From positions 1-6,429 of the forward strand of contig CANBQJ010000217.1 of NCBI GenBank assembly GCA_947371645.1: a DNA stretch of 6,429 nucleotides, written 5' to 3'. The notes beneath the pieces were generated by a model that saw only the letters and a list, made by a program, of their open reading frames with translations, was not told where the DNA came from and searched no databases. Made by a program: the position numbers and the translations under genes. The stretch comes from Burkholderiales bacterium (GTDB taxonomy: Bacteria > Pseudomonadota > Gammaproteobacteria > Burkholderiales > Burkholderiaceae). Every line of letters starts with the position of its first letter. The first letter of the stretch is position 1. Of this stretch, positions 1 to 6,162 are shown piece by piece.

Positions 1-2
1 AC

Positions 3-746
3 ACCATCCGCCTGGTGCGCGCAGGGGTGGTGTCTCCAGTGGGGGTTCAGGTGAGCGCATTGCCGGCCACCGTCTCATGCGGCGGCAGCTGTGCCGGCCT
101 GGCCTTCACCGTGAGCGCGCACAACATCCTGGGCGAAGGGCCGGTGTCCATGGCCACCGACATCCTCACGCGCTACGAGGTGGTGGAGACCTTCCATGAG
201 CCCGACACGCAACCGCGCGACTCCATTTTCACGGGCAGCTTCGTGTTCAACCACACCAAGGGCGAGGTGACGGGCTTGAGCGGCAGCCTGACGGAATCCA
301 TGACAGGCGACCCGACCGGCCCCGCGCCGGGCTATGGCATGAGCACCGTGCCCTTGAGCCAACAGCTGTCTGTGCTGCGTGAGGACAGCCTGGGCGGCCA
401 ACTGGTCACCGTCTTCCTGCTGCCCACCACAGACACCTTCAGCACCAAATTTGGTGGCGATGGCTGGTCACCCGGCGAGGGCTTCGGGCTCTACTTCGGC
501 TTCCCCGGCGCGACCAACCCGGCGTCGGGCGGGGTGGGCAATGCCTATGCGCGCATCTTCGTGAACACCACAGACCCGACCTTGCCCTTGACGCCAGCGC
601 AGATCGACAAGCTGGCCTATGCCGACTGCACGGCGGGCGGCATGATGGGTGCCACCTGCATGACGGGCACGACGGTGGCGGGCTACGGCAGCATCGGGAC
701 GATGAGTGGCTACCCGGTGTCGCAGGTGGTGAAGCGGGTGAAGTGA
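3..746 (+). CDS. 3' part of a hypothetical surface/secreted protein (truncated at window start)
   Basis: The frame is open from the first bases to the TGA at 744-746, so the 5' end lies outside the window. The GTG at 15 has no ribosome binding site and is not a convincing start. The first ~45 residues, including TVSAHNILGEGPVS, resemble the last strands of a fibronectin type III-like domain. From about position 165 a second, beta-rich module begins (YEVVETFHEP, then FTGSFVFNHTKGEVTGLSG), rich in Gly, Thr and Ser, ending in a part with two Cys (YADCTAGG and ATCMTG) and the tail SQVVKRVK. There is no membrane anchor or sorting signal at the C-terminus. The composition suggests an exported protein, but I do not recognise a named family or function. 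An ATG at 150 with an upstream AAGGG is an alternative start, but would leave no signal peptide. The gene converges on the minus-strand block. Confidence 0.75.
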   Translation, partial: TIRLVRAGVVSPVGVQVSALPATVSCGGSCAGLAFTVSAHNILGEGPVSMATDILTRYEVVETFHEPDTQPRDSIFTGSFVFNHTKGEVTGLSGSLTESMTGDPTGPAPGYGMSTVPLSQQLSVLREDSLGGQLVTVFLLPTTDTFSTKFGGDGWSPGEGFGLYFGFPGATNPASGGVGNAYARIFVNTTDPTLPLTPAQIDKLAYADCTAGGMMGATCMTGTTVAGYGSIGTMSGYPVSQVVKRVK

Positions 747-748
747 GC

Positions 749-765
749 CGGGGCCTCAGGCCCCG
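749..765. terminator. GC hairpin between convergent genes
   Basis: A perfect 7-bp inverted repeat, CGGGGCC-TCA-GGCCCCG, begins two bases after the stop codon of the left gene and ends three bases before the stop codon of the minus-strand lipoprotein gene. It is placed to end transcription from both sides. There is no clear U-tract on either strand, so a role as intrinsic terminator is inferred from position and stem strength. Confidence 0.55.
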
Positions 766-768
766 CCC

Positions 769-1074
769 TCACACCGTTGACGGTGGCGGGTCCGCAGGCG
801 CGGCCGCGTCGTTGGCCGTGGCCACCGGCGCGCTGGCCGTGTCCGTGGGGTTCACGGCCGTGGCGCTCACGTCGGCAGGGCCGCTGGCGTCGGCGGCGGT
901 GGCCACGGCCGTGCCGTTGGCGGGCTGGGTCAGCGCCGACTGGGCGCTGTCGGTCAGGCTGAGGTCGCGGGGTGGGGGCGACGAATGGCCGCCACCACCG
1001 CAGGCGCTGAGTGCGGCGGCCAGGGCCACTGCAATCAGCATCGTGCGTGCGGGGTAGTGATGATGGTGTGTCAT
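769..1074 (-). CDS. Small Ala/Pro/Thr-rich lipoprotein
   Basis: The product is a predicted lipoprotein of 101 residues. The N-terminus MTHHHHYPAR is followed by a hydrophobic stretch (residues 12-22) and the lipobox LSAC, with Cys25 as the likely lipidated residue. Gly at +2 rather than Asp favours the outer membrane. The ~76-residue mature part is low complexity, rich in Ala, Pro, Thr and Ser, and starts with GGGGHSSPPP; it looks unstructured and has no recognisable domain. I chose the ATG at 1074 because GAGGAT precedes it at good spacing and because it supplies the only Arg before the hydrophobic core; an in-frame ATG at 1098 lacks such a site. The gene follows the DUF4331 gene by 34 bases on the same strand, so it is probably the second gene of that transcript. 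Function unknown. Confidence 0.7.
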   Translation of the reverse strand: MTHHHHYPARTMLIAVALAAALSACGGGGHSSPPPRDLSLTDSAQSALTQPANGTAVATAADASGPADVSATAVNPTDTASAPVATANDAAAPADPPPSTV

Positions 1075-1108
1075 GGTGATCCTCAATGTGCAGTGCATGG
1101 CCTGCGGC

Positions 1109-2656
1109 TCACTTGGTGCCGCCCACGGGGGTGTTCAGGTAAGGGAAGCGGTCCAGCAAGATGACCTTTTCCTGGTCGGCCTTGTCGGTGAACTTCAAAG
1201 TGGTGTTGCCTGCCGGCACGTTGGCTGGGGTGCAGTCGCCGCCCAGGGCCACGCCCGCGTCGATCACCGGCTGGGTGCACACGCCACCGGTGGCAGCGAT
1301 CAGGGTGATGTCCACCACGTCGTCGTTGGGGCGGCGGCCATTGGGGTAGCCGGCCAGGTCGGTGGCCTTGCCCACCGAGCCCGCTGTCAGCACGCTGCCC
1401 ACCACGCCCAGCGGGTGCTGCTGGCTGCGCGGCACGGCGGCGATGCCCGTGTTCAGGCGCAGCATCTCCGAGGGCGTGACCTTGCTCAGCTGGTTCACGC
1501 CGGGGACGCCGGTGAGGAAGATGGCGGCCAGGTCGTTGCGGCTGAAGGTGGGGGCCAGGCCGCTGTTGCCGGTCAACACCGTGCTGAGGATGGCGGGGAA
1601 GGTGGGGCGCAGCACGTAGCTGGCGAACTGAGCGTCGCCCGCAGGTGCGGAGCCGTTGAAGCGGTCCTTGTCCTTCAGGCCGATGACCAGCTCGTTGACC
1701 AGGGGCATGCCCAGGCGTGACACCTGCACCCAGGCGCCGCCGGTGTTGGCCGTGGTCTGGTAGCCACTCTTGGGCGAGGCGCTCAGCATGGTGGCCTGCG
1801 GCAGGCTGGCGGTGGTCCAGCCACCGATGACGCCGTTGCCCGTGCCGGTGAGGCATTCCGTGGGCACTTCCAGGGCCAGCGAGCTCACGTTCTTGTCGGA
1901 GATGACGTTGGCGGTGCCGTCGCCACGTGGCGTGGTCAGCGTGGCCAGGTCCAGGTCGACCAGGTCAAAGATGATGCCCAGGTTGACGGCAAAGGACTCT
2001 TGCCGCTGGCCCACGAACACGCGGGCCTTCTTGGTGCTGCTGCAACCGGGCACCGAGAACTCTGCGATGTGCTGCTGGGCATAGGCCTCGTAGGCGGCCG
2101 GGCTGCCCAGGGTCTTGGCGCCGGTGTAGTCCACAGGCTTGTTGAAGGTGCCGATCAGGGTGCGGTTGCCACCACGGCGGTTGCCGCGCACCAGGCTCAG
2201 CTCGTAGGTCTCGGCCACGTTGAGGTTGGCGTCACGCACGCTGCTCACGGGGCCCTTGGCGATCAGGGGGATGGCGTTGCCGGCGCTGGCCGCATCCAGG
2301 CCTTTGAGGTTGCGCAGGTTGTTGGTGAAGCGGAACTGGAAGCTCAGGTCTTCCTTGGCGTCGCCGTCGTTGTCGATGTGGATCTCGTAGAGCGCATTGG
2401 GGTCCATCACGAAGTAGTTGGGGCCACCGTAGGCGTCTTGCAGGGGCTGGTAGTTGGCGATCAGCGTGGTGTAGCCGGTGCGGCCACTCTCATAGCTGTT
2501 GAAGAGGTAGAAGTCGGTGCCGTCCACCTTGGGCTGGCCCGCGATGAAGGGGGCTTCTCGGTGGCTGGAGGCAAAGCTGGTGGCCGTGAGGGCGCACAGG
2601 GCGCAGGCGGTGGCCACTGCGGCGAGTCGAACGGGCGAGGGTTGGGGCATCTTCAT
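1109..2656 (-). CDS. DUF4331 family exported protein
   Basis: This 515-residue protein belongs to the DUF4331 family (Pfam PF14224), whose biochemical role is not established. Residues 1-29 form a Sec signal peptide with cleavage after SFA, followed at once by the family hallmark SSHREAP (residues 30-35). Other hallmarks are KVDGTDFYLF (residues 43-52), the acidic loop DNDGDAKED (95-103, resembling a calcium-binding loop) followed by LSFQFRF, then a FVGQRQESFAVNLG segment, VSRLGMPLVNE, and a C-terminal FPYLNTP. The length is normal and the gene looks intact. The ATG at 2656 is preceded by AAGGA at 7 bases; the longer frame reaching 2734 would put the signal peptide in the wrong place. A two-box promoter of the ECF type lies at 2739-2766 in the gap after the cupin gene. 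The product is expected in the periplasm or outside the cell. Its place beside the ECF sigma suggests an envelope stress target (inference). Confidence 0.95.
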   Translation of the reverse strand: MKMPQPSPVRLAAVATACALCALTATSFASSHREAPFIAGQPKVDGTDFYLFNSYESGRTGYTTLIANYQPLQDAYGGPNYFVMDPNALYEIHIDNDGDAKEDLSFQFRFTNNLRNLKGLDAASAGNAIPLIAKGPVSSVRDANLNVAETYELSLVRGNRRGGNRTLIGTFNKPVDYTGAKTLGSPAAYEAYAQQHIAEFSVPGCSSTKKARVFVGQRQESFAVNLGIIFDLVDLDLATLTTPRGDGTANVISDKNVSSLALEVPTECLTGTGNGVIGGWTTASLPQATMLSASPKSGYQTTANTGGAWVQVSRLGMPLVNELVIGLKDKDRFNGSAPAGDAQFASYVLRPTFPAILSTVLTGNSGLAPTFSRNDLAAIFLTGVPGVNQLSKVTPSEMLRLNTGIAAVPRSQQHPLGVVGSVLTAGSVGKATDLAGYPNGRRPNDDVVDITLIAATGGVCTQPVIDAGVALGGDCTPANVPAGNTTLKFTDKADQEKVILLDRFPYLNTPVGGTK

Positions 2657-2701
2657 GATGGGTTCCTTGAGGAGAGGCTGGGCCGGTGGCCCGAAGGAGG
2701 T

Positions 2702-2734
2702 GTGGCAAGTGCGCGGTGTGCGCAGGCTTGTCAC
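2702..2734 (-). other. Hairpin at the 5' end of the DUF4331 transcript
   Basis: Read on the minus strand, GTGACAAG pairs with CTTGCCAC (one mismatch) and inside it TGCGC pairs with GCGCA around the loop ACACC, with a CC bulge on one side. The stem begins about five bases after the TAAGG box of the promoter at 2739-2766, so it should form at the very 5' end of the mRNA, well before the ribosome binding site. A role in mRNA stability or in regulation is inference. Confidence 0.45.
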
Positions 2735-2738
2735 CTGT

Positions 2739-2766
2739 CCTTACGTGGGCCCGGGCTGGCTGGATC
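2739..2766 (-). promoter_or_regulatory. ECF sigma-type promoter of the DUF4331-lipoprotein genes
   Basis: On the minus strand this reads GATCCA, 15 bases, CGTAAGG. The same boxes at the same distance occur at 4022-4049, 6163-6190 and (plus strand) 6218-6245. GATCC and TAAGG are 18 bases apart, as in the Rhodobacter RpoE promoter TGATCC-N18-TAAGA. Transcription should start near 2732, giving a leader of about 75 bases before the ATG at 2656. Confidence 0.85.
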
Positions 2767-2817
2767 CGTGAACCCGGCCTGCGCCTCTCTCTGTTGTGGA
2801 ACCCGATGCCGCCGGCC

Positions 2818-3345
2818 TCAGGCGTGGGCGGCCATGTCCACCATCTTGTGGCCGCGGATGTGCAGCAGGCAGCCGGTGTCGCTGCGGATGTCGTGGTGGC
2901 TCATGCGTTGGTCGGCCAGCTGGAAGTCGCCCGCCAGCAGGTGCACGCCCGACAGCCAGATGTCGCCAGAGATCACGTAGCACTCTTCGGTGCCTGCGTG
3001 GTCGTGCGGGGGCATGCAGGCGCCGGCTTGCATGCGCACCAGCATGCTGACCTGATCGCCTTCTTCGTGCAGCAACTTGAAGTCGACGGCGGGGGCCATG
3101 GGCACCCACAGGCCATCGCCCACGCGCAGGGTGAGCGCGGGCGGGGTGGTGTCGGCGTCCTGCGTGGCGGCAGGTGCCTCGGCGATGCGGCCCATCACGC
3201 GCTGCAGGATGCGCGCCTCCACATCCGGCGGTGGTGCGAGGGGCGCGATGGCCGAAGCCAGGAAGGCCATGTCGTCAGCGGCGTCGGCGTCGTGGGTGTG
3301 CGCGGGCGTGCCGGAGGTGTCGGGGTGCAGGTTGCGGATGCTCAT
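2818..3345 (-). CDS. ChrR-like cupin protein, putative anti-sigma/sensor partner of the ECF sigma
   Basis: The product has 175 residues. Residues ~70-170 form a single cupin of the ChrR type, with the metal-binding pattern HDH (114-116), E120/E121 and H150/H151, set in PPHDHAGTEECYVISGD. In ChrR such a cupin is needed to respond to singlet oxygen. Residues 25-58 (FLASAIAPLAPPPDVEARIL) resemble the linker between the anti-sigma and cupin parts of ChrR proteins. The His and CxxC zinc ligands of the ChrR anti-sigma domain are absent: no Cys occurs before C110. Only H7, H16 and H18 lie near the N-terminus. The ATG at 3345 comes one base after the sigma stop (TGACATG) and has GGAAAG upstream; an in-frame ATG at 3363 has no such site. 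The tight spacing implies co-transcription with and functional coupling to the sigma factor. Whether it binds the sigma factor cannot be told from sequence. Likely cytoplasmic, with no signal peptide. Confidence 0.88.
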   Translation of the reverse strand: MSIRNLHPDTSGTPAHTHDADAADDMAFLASAIAPLAPPPDVEARILQRVMGRIAEAPAATQDADTTPPALTLRVGDGLWVPMAPAVDFKLLHEEGDQVSMLVRMQAGACMPPHDHAGTEECYVISGDIWLSGVHLLAGDFQLADQRMSHHDIRSDTGCLLHIRGHKMVDMAAHA

Positions 3346-3346
3346 G

Positions 3347-3973
3347 TCAGGCTTTCCGTTCATCGATGTGGCTGCGCAGCGCGGCCAGTGCAGCGCGCAT
3401 GTGGCCTTTGACCGTGCCCAGGGGCAGCTCGAAGTGTGCGGCCAGTTCACTGTGGCTGAGCCCATGGAAATACGCCATGGTGATCAGCTGGCGCCGCAAG
3501 GCGGGCAGGGCGGCCAGGGCGGCGTCCAGCCTGTCCTTGTCGGCGCTGGCTTGCGGGGTGTGCCAGGCGTCGTGCCCACCATGGCCATTCGGGGCGCCCT
3601 GGTCGCCCTGGTCAATCAGCGGGGCCATGTCCTCGCGAAAGTCCAGGTGGTCCAGCTTGCGGAGTTGGTCGATGGCACGGCTGCGGCAGATCATGGCCAG
3701 CCAGGCCAGGGGCGTGCTGCGTTCGGGGTCGTAACGGTCGGCCTGGCGCCAGACCTGCAGGTAGAGCTCCGACAAGGCGTCCTCGGCCTGCTGGCTGCGC
3801 CCCAGGATGCGCATGGCCACCGGCCACATGTGCGACACGGTGGCCTTGTAGAAGGCCTGGAATGCGTTGGCGTCGCCTTGGGCGATCAGCGCCAGCTGGG
3901 CCTTGCAGGTGCTGTTGACGAGGCCTTCGGTGGCGTTGGCCGCCTCGAATGACCGGGATGGGGTGACGGGCAC
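3347..3973 (-). CDS. ECF RNA polymerase sigma factor (RpoE/ECF11-like)
   Basis: This is a group 4 (ECF) sigma-70 factor of 208 residues that directs RNA polymerase to a stress regulon. Region 2 covers about residues 36-106 (AFQAFYKATVSHMW, AEDALSELYLQVW, then the -10 recognition part LAWLAMICRSRAIDQLRK). A His/Gly/Asp-rich linker follows (107-148), then region 4 at about 155-200 with the helix-turn-helix SHSELAAHFELPLGTVKGHMR. The reading frame stays open far upstream, but the true start is the GTG at 3973: GGAGG lies 6 bases before it and the sigma homology begins shortly after. An ECF-type promoter at 4022-4049 matches those of the other target genes, so the factor probably activates its own gene. 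The cupin gene follows after one base. Assignment to the RpoE/ChrR (ECF11) type rests on the partner and on the promoter sequence; the exact ECF group needs a profile search. Confidence 0.95.
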   Translation of the reverse strand: MPVTPSRSFEAANATEGLVNSTCKAQLALIAQGDANAFQAFYKATVSHMWPVAMRILGRSQQAEDALSELYLQVWRQADRYDPERSTPLAWLAMICRSRAIDQLRKLDHLDFREDMAPLIDQGDQGAPNGHGGHDAWHTPQASADKDRLDAALAALPALRRQLITMAYFHGLSHSELAAHFELPLGTVKGHMRAALAALRSHIDERKA

Positions 3974-3993
3974 GGTGATCCTCCGCTCGGGCG

Positions 3994-4014
3994 GGTGCGC
4001 GCCGCTTGCGCACC
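3994..4014 (-). other. Hairpin at the 5' end of the sigma factor transcript
   Basis: GGTGCGC and GCGCACC form a perfect 7-bp inverted repeat around the 7-base loop GCCGCTT. It lies just after the -10 box of the promoter at 4022-4049, so it starts close to the predicted +1 and ends about 10 bases before the GGAGG ribosome binding site. It could stabilise the message or affect translation; in DNA this GC-rich, a chance occurrence is possible. Confidence 0.4.
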
Positions 4015-4021
4015 ACCTCGC

Positions 4022-4049
4022 CCTTACGCGGGGATCGTCAAACTGGATC
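4022..4049 (-). promoter_or_regulatory. ECF sigma-type promoter of the sigma-cupin operon (autoregulation)
   Basis: The minus strand reads GATCCA, 15 bases, CGTAAGG, in the gap between the LysR stop and the sigma factor start. Both boxes and the spacing match the three other copies in the window. Start of transcription is expected near 4014, giving a leader of about 40 bases. Positive autoregulation is usual for ECF sigma factors and is the simplest reading. Confidence 0.85.
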
Positions 4050-4059
4050 TGGGCCGGGG

Positions 4060-4965
4060 TCAGGTCTCGTGGCTCAGGTGCGCCACCAGGCGCTGGGTGT
4101 GGGTGGGCAGCGCAGCGAAGCTCTTCATGCAGATGAGCACCCGGCGCTCGCTGAGCCAGGGCTCTTTGAGCGCCAGCACCTGCACCGGCAGGTGCTGCGC
4201 ATGCCGCAGGGCGGCGGTCTCGGGCATCAATGCCACGCCCAGGCCGTGGGCCACCACCCGGCACAAGGCCTCGAAGCTCTGCAGGCGCACGCGGTAGTTC
4301 AGGCGCACACCCCGGCGCCCGGCGTGTTCGTCCCAGGTGTCTTGCAAGGCGCTGCCCTGCATCAGGCCGACGATGTCGAAGGCTTCTGTCTCGAAAACCG
4401 AAATCGGCTGATCGGGCCCTTGCTGCCCCAGCGGGTGACCCAGCGGGGCCACGATGACCAGGCGGTCGAGGCGGAAGGGCCGCGTCTCCAGGCCATAGGT
4501 GGGTGTGGCGTCCACCACCAGGCCGATGTCGGCACTGCCTGCCAGCACGGCCTGCACGATGCGCTCGCCCAGGGCTTCGACCACCTCGACGTTCACCGCG
4601 GGGTGGCGCAAGAGGTAGGCGGGCAGCAGCTCGGGCAGGTGTTCGTGTGAGGACGCGCTGTTGCAATACAGGCGGACGTGGCCGCGCAGGCCCTGGGCGA
4701 AGTCGCCCAGTTCGGCCGTCATGCGCTGGGCCTGCAGCAGCAGGCCCCTGGCGTGCTGAAACAGCACCTGGCCTGCGGCGGTGGGGGCCACGCCACGGCG
4801 GGATCTTTCCAGCAGGGGTGTGCCCAGCGTGCTTTCCATGCCCTGCACGCGCGCGCTGGCTGAGGCCAGCGACAGGTGGCAGCGCTCGGCGCCCGCCGTG
4901 ATGCTGCCGGCCTCGACGACGTGCACGAAGAGACGCAGGTCGACCATGTCGAATCGGATGCCCAT
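4060..4965 (-). CDS. LysR-type transcriptional regulator
   Basis: A complete LysR-family regulator of 301 residues. The N-terminal winged helix-turn-helix (about residues 7-66: VDLRLFVHVVEAGSITAGAE, then LSLASASARVQGMESTLG, PLLERSRRGVAPTAAG) is typical. After a linker helix comes the two-lobed effector-binding domain, from about residue 90 (GHVRLYCNSASSHEHLPELL) to the end, including ADIGLVVDATPTYGLETRP and the late GLGVALMPETAAL segment. The effector is unknown. I place the start at the ATG at 4965 (MGIRFDMVDLRLF) because it gives the usual family N-terminus; the ATG at 5007 has a better ribosome binding site (GAGG, 9 bases) and would add 14 residues, while 4947 is the shortest option. The gene follows the region 2 protein by 23 to 65 bases depending on the start, so the two are probably co-transcribed. 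Unlike many LysR genes it has no divergent neighbour. Confidence 0.93.
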   Translation of the reverse strand: MGIRFDMVDLRLFVHVVEAGSITAGAERCHLSLASASARVQGMESTLGTPLLERSRRGVAPTAAGQVLFQHARGLLLQAQRMTAELGDFAQGLRGHVRLYCNSASSHEHLPELLPAYLLRHPAVNVEVVEALGERIVQAVLAGSADIGLVVDATPTYGLETRPFRLDRLVIVAPLGHPLGQQGPDQPISVFETEAFDIVGLMQGSALQDTWDEHAGRRGVRLNYRVRLQSFEALCRVVAHGLGVALMPETAALRHAQHLPVQVLALKEPWLSERRVLICMKSFAALPTHTQRLVAHLSHET

Positions 4966-5030
4966 GCCGGATTGTGGCCCGGCTTGCGGCCTGCGGCGAG
5001 CGGACATGGGTGTGGGCCTCGTTCACGGGC

Positions 5031-5366
5031 TCAGGCCTCTTGTGCGGTGCGGCGACGCAGCGTGCGCGCCTGCTGGTGGCAGATGCCGCAGATCCAGTGC
5101 CAGGCCGAGCCGGAGCCCGCGCCCAGCTCGACCGCCGAGGCCGTGGCCCAGACCTGGACGAACACCTCTTCCAGCAGCGCTTCTGCCAGCTCCTGCTGCA
5201 GCACCAGGCCGAGGGCCAGGGCCCACAGCCTGTGCACGGTGAGCTTGTACAGGCTGGACAGTGCCTGGCGGTTGCCCTGGGCCAGCTCTCGAACCAGGCG
5301 CGCAACGGCGTCTTCAAAGTCCCTGGTGGCGGGGGCCGCTGGTGTGGACGCGCCTGCTGCCTTCAT
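5031..5366 (-). CDS. Stand-alone sigma-70 region 2 protein (no region 4)
   Basis: This 111-residue protein aligns without gaps over about 40 residues to region 2 of the full ECF sigma encoded at 3347-3973. Shared positions include YK-TV---W (residues 40-48 here) and AE--L-E---QVW (61-73). A part like the -10 recognition helix follows (AWHWICGICHQQARTLRRR, residues 88-106). The protein then stops, so the region 4 that reads the -35 box is absent. No remnant of region 4 can fit afterwards, since the LysR frame starts 23 bases downstream. The ATG at 5366 has AGGAG 9 bases upstream, and a sigma-70-like promoter lies at 5400-5428. It may be a decayed paralogue, or a working small protein that binds core RNA polymerase or competes for an anti-sigma partner; sequence alone cannot decide. 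A CxxCH string at 93-97 is probably chance because there is no signal peptide. Confidence 0.8.
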   Translation of the reverse strand: MKAAGASTPAAPATRDFEDAVARLVRELAQGNRQALSSLYKLTVHRLWALALGLVLQQELAEALLEEVFVQVWATASAVELGAGSGSAWHWICGICHQQARTLRRRTAQEA

Positions 5367-5399
5367 CTTGCTGTGCTCCTGAACCCTTCGTTCGGGCGA

Positions 5400-5428
5400 A
5401 TTCTGGGCAGGGGCGACGGTGCTGACAA
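5400..5428 (-). promoter_or_regulatory. Sigma-70-like promoter of the region 2 protein-LysR genes
   Basis: The minus strand reads TTGTCA, 17 bases, CAGAAT. This is five of six bases to the -35 consensus, four of six to the -10 consensus, with ideal spacing. It lies 34 bases before the ATG at 5366. No ATCCA-N15-CGTAAG promoter is present here, so this pair appears to be expressed by housekeeping RNA polymerase. Confidence 0.5.
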
Positions 5429-5443
5429 TGTGGCATTCGCAGA

Positions 5444-5472
5444 GCCAGCCTTCGGGTCATGCGAAGGCTGGC
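5444..5472 (-). terminator. Hairpin after the ferritin-like gene
   Basis: GCCAGCCTTCG and CGAAGGCTGGC form a perfect 11-bp stem with a 7-base loop, beginning 12 bases after the stop codon of the ferritin-like gene. Its position and strength suggest transcription termination or 3' end protection. No U-run follows on the minus strand (it continues TCTGCGAATG), so it is not a textbook intrinsic terminator. Confidence 0.6.
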
Positions 5473-5484
5473 GCGGCGTTCGGC

Positions 5485-6075
5485 TCAGGCGCCGAAGCTG
5501 AGCGGCATCTGCGGCAGAGGCAGGCCCAGGGCCTGGGACAGCACCGTCCAGTGCAGGGTCTCGTCGGCGGCCAGGCGTGCGGCCACCTTGGCCAGCTGCA
5601 CGTCCTTGAAAGCGGGGATCACGCCCAGGTAGGCATTGGCCGCGCCGCCTTCCAGCTTGCGCGCCAGGGCCAGCACATCGGCCTGGTTGCGCAGGCTGGC
5701 GGCGTTCAGGGCCTGGGCCACCTCGGCATTGGACTTGGCCAGCACGGGGCTGCCGCCCAGCTTCTCGATGGTGGCGATCAGCGCGTCGCGGTGGCCTTTG
5801 TGGTGGCTCTGGAACTGCACGGCGATGTCCAGCACGGGCTTTTGCAGCAGGCCGCTTTCGGCGCCCAGCTGGTAGGCGGTGATGGCTTCGTGTTCCAGGC
5901 CCAGGGCCACGTTGAGGATGGCCACGTCCTTGTCGGCCATGCCGGCGGCGTGTGCCGGGCGGTGCTGGCCGGCCAGCAGGGCCACGGCCGCCACGGACAA
6001 GGTGGTGGAGGTGGTGCGGCCCAGGAAGTTGCGGCGGGCGTGGGTCAGGTCTTGGGCATCGGTGCGGATCAGCAT
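5485..6075 (-). CDS. Tat-exported ferritin-like protein (Ferritin_2-type)
   Basis: The product has 196 residues. Residues 14-20 (RRNFLGR) form a twin-arginine motif, followed by a hydrophobic stretch and an AHA-type cleavage site near residue 43, so the protein should be exported folded to the periplasm. The mature part is all-helical. Likely metal-site or helix-core residues are E61/H62/E63 in LGLEHEAITAY, the cluster H91, H92, H95 in SHHKGHRDAL, and E172/H175 in ADETLHWTVL. This pattern fits the ferritin-like Ferritin_2 group, whose members are linked to desiccation or stress; no enzymatic activity is known for certain. The ATG at 6075 has GGAG 7 bases upstream; a longer frame to 6183 would run into the promoter. 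An ECF-type promoter at 6163-6190 places the gene in the same regulon as the sigma factor, and it shares a divergent control region with a cytochrome c gene. A metal-storage or oxidant-removal role is inferred. Confidence 0.92.
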   Translation of the reverse strand: MLIRTDAQDLTHARRNFLGRTTSTTLSVAAVALLAGQHRPAHAAGMADKDVAILNVALGLEHEAITAYQLGAESGLLQKPVLDIAVQFQSHHKGHRDALIATIEKLGGSPVLAKSNAEVAQALNAASLRNQADVLALARKLEGGAANAYLGVIPAFKDVQLAKVAARLAADETLHWTVLSQALGLPLPQMPLSFGA

Positions 6076-6162
6076 GGTGGGGCTCCAGGGTTGAAGGCTC
6101 AGGGCAAAGGCCTGGGCCGGGGCGGTGCAGGTGGTTGCCAACCCATGTGGGCTGACCCCTGC

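Noticed and set aside
1072..1098. ATG at 1098 as the start of the lipoprotein.
   Set aside because: It has no ribosome binding site and would begin only 10 bases after the DUF4331 stop; the ATG at 1074 has GAGGAT at good spacing.
1136..1143. GGTAAGGG on the plus strand, resembling the -10 box of the ECF-type promoter.
   Set aside because: It is inside the DUF4331 coding region, lacks the preceding CG, and there is no ATCCA at the required distance.
1073..2980. Long plus-strand frames (1073-1720 and 2000-2980).
   Set aside because: They lie opposite the intact DUF4331 gene, have shadow-type composition (runs of Gly, Val, Ala, His, Gln) and no domain, signal peptide or ribosome binding site.
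5075..5089. CxxCH string (CGICH) in the region 2 protein, resembling a haem c site.
   Set aside because: The protein has no export signal and the string aligns with the -10 recognition helix of the full sigma factor (AMICRS), so it is most likely chance.
3974..5317. The sigma factor frame stays open upstream as a ~650-residue protein.
   Set aside because: Only the last 208 residues show sigma homology and a GGAGG precedes the GTG at 3973. The rest is the Arg/Pro/Ala-rich antisense-like shadow of the LysR gene, common at this GC level.
5367..5400. CGAAGGG upstream of the region 2 gene as a possible fifth ECF-type -10 box.
   Set aside because: It differs from CGTAAGG and no ATCCA lies 15 bases upstream; the sigma-70-like boxes at 5400-5428 fit better.
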